DNA from: Quercus robur
Lineage: Eukaryota > Streptophyta > Magnoliopsida > Fagales > Fagaceae
DNA: 64,000 nt
Direction of reading: 5' to 3'
NCBI RefSeq assembly: GCF_932294415.1
Contig: NC_065538.1
Location: 19,009,656-19,073,655 of the forward strand
Numbering within the stretch: the stretch's first letter is position 1; every line of letters begins with the position of its first letter. The notes beneath the pieces are model-generated. The model was not told the DNA's origin, did no database searches, and was given only the letters and a program-made list of their open reading frames with translations. This document shows positions 58,873 to 64,000 of the stretch, one piece after another. The position numbers and the translations under genes were made by a program.

Positions 58873-59761
58873 AACTCGATTTTCCAGCTAACGAGTTACG
58901 TTGCAGTCCATTTTCAATCCCCTTCGACTGTATCCATTCTCAATTGTCAAGTATCTGGGTTACTCGATTTCTCTATATCCGAGTTACGTTCAACATAACT
59001 CGATTTATAGGGTACCGAGTTACGTTGGAGAGCACTCTACACAGCTAGATTCCTCTTGGACTGTATCTGGACCAGTCCAAATAGCTGGACTGGGTGTTTG
59101 AGCCCAGTCAAGGTAACTCGATTTCCTTATAGCCGAGTTATGTTGAGAAGAACTCGCTATCTGTAGCTTCGAGATACGTTGAAGACCATTGTGCACACTT
59201 AGATTCCTCTTGGACTGCCTCTGGACCAGTCCAAATATCTGGGCTGGGTCGGGAAGCCAGTCAACTTAACTCGATTAAGTTATTACCGAGTTATGTTGAA
59301 AAAAACTCAATATCTTTAGCATCGAGATACATTGAAGACCATTGTCTACACTTAGATTCCTCTTGGACTGCCTCTGGACCAGTCCAATTATCTGGGCTGG
59401 GTCAGGAAGCCCAGTCAACTTAACTCGATTTAGTTGTTACCGAGTTATGTTGAAAGGAACTCGATATCTATAGCATCGAGATACGTTGATCACCATTGTC
59501 TACACTTAGATTCCTCTTGGACTGCCTCGGGACCAGTCCAATTATCTTAACTCGATTTCTTTATAAGCGAGTTATTCGCATGTAACTCGATTTCTTGAGT
59601 ATCGAGTAATTCTACTTTAACCTGATGTTCAGGATATCGAGTTACTTCAAATGGACTTCCAAACCACCACACACAACATGGATTCCTCTAAGATACACTG
59701 CGCACAGCATGGACTCCTTTTAGTCCCAGTACACATAACTCGATTTCTTAATAATTGGGTT
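58873..59761. promoter_or_regulatory. 25-bp dyad cluster C, upstream of the B3 gene
   Basis: Thirteen AACTCG-N13-CGAGTT-type dyads start at 58873, 58961, 58997, 59115, 59151, 59268, 59304, 59422, 59458, 59549, 59584, 59619 and 59737; several have one or two changed half-site bases, the spacer never changes. Many come in pairs whose starts are 35-36 bp apart. Between pairs lies the second dyad TTGGACTG-N9-CAGTCCAA at 59056, 59210, 59363 and 59517. Together they form a tandem repeat of about 154 bp (phased at 59047, 59201, 59354, 59508). The cluster ends 92 bp before the B3 start codon. Confidence 0.85.
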
Positions 59762-59852
59762 ATGTGTATGACCAACCCACTATTTAGTGCTCAAATGTAC
59801 GAAGCAGCAACTGTTCAACTTCTTCTCAGCGAAAGTTGGGAGAACCAGAACA

Positions 59853-61942
59853 ATGGCTTCTCAATGGCGGAGAGACAACGACGATGGTCCTGCTGATCGG
59901 TCCCCACACTTTTTTAAGATTATTCTGCCGAATGCTGTTCAGGAAGGAAAGCTTGTAAGTATGCTCAAATTTATAAACTAGATTCCTCTGAAAATCATAT
60001 GCTAATATACACTTTGAACACTTCATCTTCTTTATTTGTGATTCTTGAAAAAATGTACATTTGTTACATGTAGTCAGAAAAACTTTCATTTTGCAATACG
60101 TAGGTTACACTTTAAGAAGAACACAGTCACATAACAGAGTACTTTTGCATCGTACACTTTTATATGAACAAAAAATGAAACAGGGATAAGCGCATGGTAG
60201 AGATTGAGGAAAAATAAATACAGAGCAAGAGCAGATGGCATTTTTTTGAAAATGTGATAGGGCTTATAGGGTCACCACAGATGTATAACTCAATTTAAAC
60301 TGTGAAACTGTGTCCTGGGATCAAACTAGGATACAGAAATCGTTCACTCTTTTTATCATTTGTTTTTTAGAGTTCACAAACTTATGAAGTGGCTAAGTGG
60401 CAAAAATTACTACGTCTAAATCCAAATCCTGCCCATAAACAAAAGTGGGTCATCTTCAATGTTTCCCCAACACCCCAAAACCAAATCACAGACACATTAT
60501 CAAAATACAACATTTCCCCAAAATTTTTTACATTTCAACAACAACAGAGAAATGTAAAATGTTGACAGCTGTTGATGGTTATTTTGGTTATAAGATTAGG
60601 TTGTATAATTTGGTTTCAAAATTCATAAGATTTGTTACTGTTATAGCTATTAAATATAACGTCAATGTTGCAGGATTACATTTTATTTTGTTTGATTTTC
60701 TTTTCTTTTTTGTGTGGGGGTGGGGGGCTGTAACTAAGAAGTATTCTGCCATCATTCAAACTTTTATTTTCTAGCATTGTGTATAAGGATTGATTGCATG
60801 TGTTTATTTCCCTAGCCTGCATTTATGTTATGGAGATTCTTTTTACAGCGGATTCCAGATAAGTTCGTGCAGAAATTTGGAGTGGACCTGTCAGATATGG
60901 CCTTTCTCACTATTCCAAATGGTAGAAAATGGGAAGTCAAGTTGACACAACATGCTGGGGGGGTTTGGTTTCAAAATGGTTGGTCCGAATTTGCAAGCTC
61001 TCATGGTGTAGCCGTGGGGCACTTGCTGGTTTTCAAATATGAAGGAAATTCACAGTTTCATGTACTCATATTTGATGCCACTGCAACAGAAATAGACTAT
61101 ACTTTAGACGACGAACTCCAAGTTCATAGGATCGAAGATGATGAGAGTGATGACAGCTCTGTTGAAATCATCAAACACTTTTATAGGGGAGAGGGTTCAG
61201 GTTTGAATGTTACACTTTTTTAAGCAACTGGTTGATTTGTTTAGCTTCTGCTCTATTAATTTTATGTGCATGACTTCGTATTTTCAACTTCTTTCAGGAT
61301 CAGCCCATCCTAAGAAAGACGGTGGTGTAGCTAAAAATCTTGTTATAGCCAATGCTTTTAAATCAGAAAATCCCCTTTTCACTGTTATCATGCGTCCATC
61401 CTACGTTAATGGCAAGGATCGTGCGGTAAGCTTTTAGCTTCACTAAAATGGAATATTTTTGTAATTTAGAAATGCAACTCCCATTAACTATCATTTTTCA
61501 TAGATCAATTAGAAAGATTGTCACACTAGATACTTGTGGCTGGACATTTTGTTGGTAATGATTTTTTCTTATTTGTGTTTTTAGGTGAAAAGATGTAGAT
61601 CAATTAGATACTTGTTGCTGGAATATATTTGTTAAATATCTATTATTGTTCCTTGTACAGAGTTTACCCCAACACATTATCAACTACTTACCAAGAGACG
61701 GGTTTACCAAGGACTACACCAAAGCAAGTATACTCCCTGTCAAGCTCCAGATTGTGGACCGATTATGGCCTGTGAAGCTATACATTTATGAACGAAGTGG
61801 GGGTTCATCATGTGTCGTATCAGCTGGTTGGTCTGCGTTTGTGAGGGAAAATAGTTTGCAAGTAGGAGATGTTTGCGTATTTGAGCTGATTATGAGGGAC
61901 GGTGTTGTGTTAAACGTCCACATTTTCAAGTGCCAAGACTAA
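59853..61942 (+). CDS. B3-domain (REM-type) DNA-binding protein
   Basis: Exons 59853-59954, 60849-61200, 61298-61425, 61661-61942; GT-AG introns with phases 0, 1, 0; about 287 residues, no stops. The start MASQWRRDND is the ATG nearest to the first B3 domain. B3 domain 1 (residues ~18-110): HFFKIILPNAVQEGKL, RIPDKFVQKFG, WEVKLTQHAGGVWFQNGWSE, HLLVFKYEGNSQFHVLIFD. An acidic linker (DDESDDSS) follows. B3 domain 2 (residues ~175-287): NPLFTVIMRPSYV, LPQHIINYL, PVKLYIYERSGGSS, AGWSAFVRENSLQVGDVCVF, NVHIFKC. Two B3 domains with this linker is the REM subfamily; these are nuclear DNA-binding proteins. It sits directly behind dyad cluster C, so it may be controlled through, or bind, those sites. Confidence 0.93.
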
Positions 61943-62674
61943 GTAGTTAGGGTAGATGCAAAGTGATGATAATATTATGTGATGTTTAGAGTGTGTTTAC
62001 TTTGCAACTTTACTATTCATCCCTATTTTGTTCATCCCAGTTTGCAACTTTATTGATTGGGTACTTTTGTGATGTTTAGAGTTTCACTCTTGGGAAATTT
62101 TTAATTACTATGATGAACTTTCATATGTATTTTAAAATGAATGTGATGCTATATTTTTTTCTGCGCTTTTGTTTGGATTTTGGCCTTTTTTGCATGTCAT
62201 TCAATTATATTACATTGAATGGCGACTCTTGGATTTTATTTTAGGGGGGTCAACATTGTTATTGCTATAGGATTTTGTTCTTTTCAGATGACATTGTTGT
62301 ATGTTTTGTATATATTGTAACACTTTAATACAATAACACCATGTGCAATAATTTTTAGTCATTATTTTTTATGTTTGCAAATTTAGATGTTTAAAAAATA
62401 AGTGAGAAGTTAATCCATCAATTGTGTCAATCAATATAATGTGGCAAATTGAAAAGCTTGATAGCTAAATTTTCAAAATTTCACTTGGTAGCAATTTTTC
62501 AAATGTTATAGATGAAGTTGGAACTTCTTGTAAACTGCAAGGACTAAAATATGTATTGTTTTATTCAATGAACTTGATGAATCGTTGCTCAAAGAAAAAT
62601 ATCATTGTTTCCTGAAAAATCTTTGTATCTTACAAATGAATAACACAAAATACTGGTGAAATATGTACCAATAC
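61943..62674. other. B3 gene 3' flank
   Basis: AT-rich, no gene recognised; presumed 3' untranslated region in its first few hundred bases. Confidence 0.55.
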
Positions 62675-62765
62675 GCTATTTGCAGCCAAATTTTCCACGG
62701 CTCCTTTGCCAGCTAAAAAACCACGAACAAGAGGACTGTATGGAACTATTCCAATGCCAAGCTCC
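62675..62765 (-). pseudogene. Single-exon fragment of an aldo-keto reductase
   Basis: On the minus strand, after an acceptor-like TGTACATGCAG, the sequence reads [20 protein letters not shown], then [10 protein letters not shown], and is followed by a GT. This matches the ELGIGIVAYSPLGRGFF region of plant NADPH-dependent aldo-keto reductases (perakine-reductase/IN2-2 type). Only ~30 residues are present. Neighbouring exons were not recognised, so it is probably another captured or orphan exon. Confidence 0.7.
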
Positions 62766-63382
62766 CTGCATGTACAAAAACATTAAAATTCGAGAGACCA
62801 TACTCATGCTTCTAGATAAGATAATTAAATTATATTGAAATCAAATCTACACAAAATGGATGATATTTTTTTTTTTTGTTGCAGTAGTCCTTCAAAAGAA
62901 CAGTAGTGTTGCAAACGCAAGGATGAATATAAGGGGAAAATAAAAAAGGAGAGAGATTTAGGATACACGGAAGCATTCAAAACACCAAAATTTATAGAAA
63001 AACATCATCTTTGAACTAAACAAACCTGCAAACAACATCTGTCAGACTCCTATCATAACTGCTGCCATTAACTGCTTATGAAAGTGGGTCATCCACACGG
63101 TAGAAATGCAAGTAATTCTATCATTGTCATAAGGAATCATGAGTCTGGATTATTTCTAAATCCATTTTCTCAAGAAATTTTCATGAAAAAGAAATTTTCA
63201 TGAAAACTGTGAAACTTACATTTTATTGAGAATCATACCACTAAAAAAGAAGTAAATAAAAAATATTAAATAAAAAGGCTCCGCATGATTTTTGGAACAA
63301 CTTAGAAGACTACTTGTTATTGTCAATTAATGTTGAGAAATGATTACACCTAACAGGAAGATTAAGGGAGACCAGTGAAAAT
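62766..63382. other. AT-rich spacer before dyad cluster D
   Basis: No gene recognised. More aldo-keto reductase exons were looked for on the minus strand and not found with confidence. Confidence 0.5.
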
Positions 63383-63976
63383 AACTCAAGTTCTACAAAA
63401 TTGAGTAACTCTGCAAATAACTCGCTTTATGATGTATCCATTTATATGCAAGCCATTACACACAGAAATTGCATTCTTGAGATATTCTACTGCAAATAAC
63501 TCGATTTTACCGGAGTTCGGTTTTGTGCGAGGTAGCCATATACAGTTGGATTCCTCTTGGACTGCATCTGGACCAGTCCAAATATATGGGCTGGGTGGGT
63601 GCATGTGTACAACGTAACTCGATTTTCCAAATCTCGAGGAATTTGAATTCTTGTGAGTGTCCACTGCACAGAACTCGATTCAAGTAGAATCGAGTATTGT
63701 GGCAGGCCTACCTTTAAACTTCGATTCGTCTTGGACTGCATCTGGACCAGTCCAAATATCTGGGGGCCCAGAAAAATAACTCGAGTTCTGTATAATCGAG
63801 TTATTTGAAATTAACTCGTTGTCTGCAACATCGAGTTATGAGAAAGCCGTTCCACCATTAACTGGATTCTTGTTATTTGTGCTACACATAACTCGATTTA
63901 CGGACAGTCGGTTTATGTGCAAGCCCTTGTGCTGAAAATTTGATTGCATGTAACTCGATTTCCAGAAAATCAAGTT
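63383..63976. promoter_or_regulatory. 25-bp dyad cluster D, at the window edge
   Basis: Nine dyads, some degenerate, start at 63383, 63419, 63498, 63616, 63672, 63778, 63813, 63890 and 63952, all with the 13-base spacer. The second dyad TTGGACTG-N9-CAGTCCAA occurs at 63557 and 63731 (offset 174) in the same orientation as in cluster C. The cluster probably continues beyond the window and, by analogy with A-C, may precede another gene on the right. Confidence 0.78.
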
Positions 63977-64000
63977 ATATGGACATTACAATCTATTACC

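Larger units (their letters stand above)
34384..64000 (+). mobile_element. Putative giant multi-gene Mutator-like locus (right end not seen)
   Basis: Inferred extent. The left edge is placed where homology to the 1-509 duplicate stops. Inside are a PMD gene, host-gene fragments, an RNase H1 N-domain ORF, a MuDR-type transposase and a B3 gene, tied together by four clusters of the same 25-bp dyad. Terminal inverted repeats and a 9-bp TSD, the normal proof of a MULE, could not be identified, so the right end may lie outside the window or the locus may be composite. The continuation of the duplicate (sequence following position 509) does not reappear before 64000, which fits an element running past the edge. 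A Copia element (50165-57870) is a later insertion. Confidence 0.45.

Overview
This window is eukaryotic DNA from a flowering plant. It is AT-rich, with GT-AG introns, LTR retrotransposons, a tRNA-derived SINE of the plant Au type, CACTA, hAT and Mutator transposons, and plant-specific families (neprosin, B3/REM, plant mobile domain). The gene families suggest a woody eudicot, possibly Fagales, but that is a guess. Most of the window is transposable elements, many nested. Only two cellular genes look intact: a neprosin-domain gene (minus strand, 13.2-16.2 kb, seven exons) and a B3-domain (REM-type) gene (plus strand, 59.9-61.9 kb, four exons).

Layout. 0-0.5 kb: one copy of a duplicated flank whose partner is at 33.8-34.4 kb. 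0.57-3.8 kb: a hAT-like element, a CA/GA microsatellite, a SINE with 19-bp target-site duplications (TSDs) and a non-autonomous CACTA element. 4.4-12.2 kb: a decayed L1-type LINE into which a solo LTR and a hAT element were inserted. 13.2-16.2 kb: neprosin gene. 18.8-21.7 kb: a hAT element with a 550-bp tandem duplication, then a weaker candidate. 22.3-25.3 kb: a small LTR element (TRIM-like) whose left LTR holds a 2.1-kb solo LTR. 25.8 kb: a MITE. 27.5-33.2 kb: a young Copia retrotransposon beside remains of a cysteine-rich, thionin-like gene.

34.4 kb to the window end reads best as one very large Mutator-like (MULE) locus. In order it holds: a MAIN-like plant-mobile-domain (PMD) gene (34.6-42.6 kb, with a U6 snRNA fragment in its 3.7-kb intron), captured exons of a PLAA/DOA1-like WD40 gene and an ABCC transporter, an RNase H1 hybrid-binding-domain ORF (minus), a divergently oriented MuDR-type transposase (47.8-58.1 kb, split by a 7.7-kb Copia insertion with a perfect 5-bp TSD), the B3 gene, and an aldo-keto-reductase exon fragment.

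The most unusual signal is a 25-bp dyad, AACTCG-N13-CGAGTT. I count about 29 copies (some degenerate) in four clusters: upstream of the PMD gene, between the divergent RNase-H1-domain and transposase genes, upstream of the B3 gene, and at the right edge of the window. The 13-base spacer stays constant while its sequence varies, which is what a binding site for a dimeric protein looks like. A second 25-bp dyad, TTGGACTG-N9-CAGTCCAA, alternates with it in ~154-bp tandem repeats. I infer a shared regulatory site linking the genes carried by this locus, comparable in logic to the clustered motifs bound by VANC proteins of Arabidopsis VANDAL elements. The transposase and PMD genes carry stops or frameshifts, so this copy is probably not autonomous.
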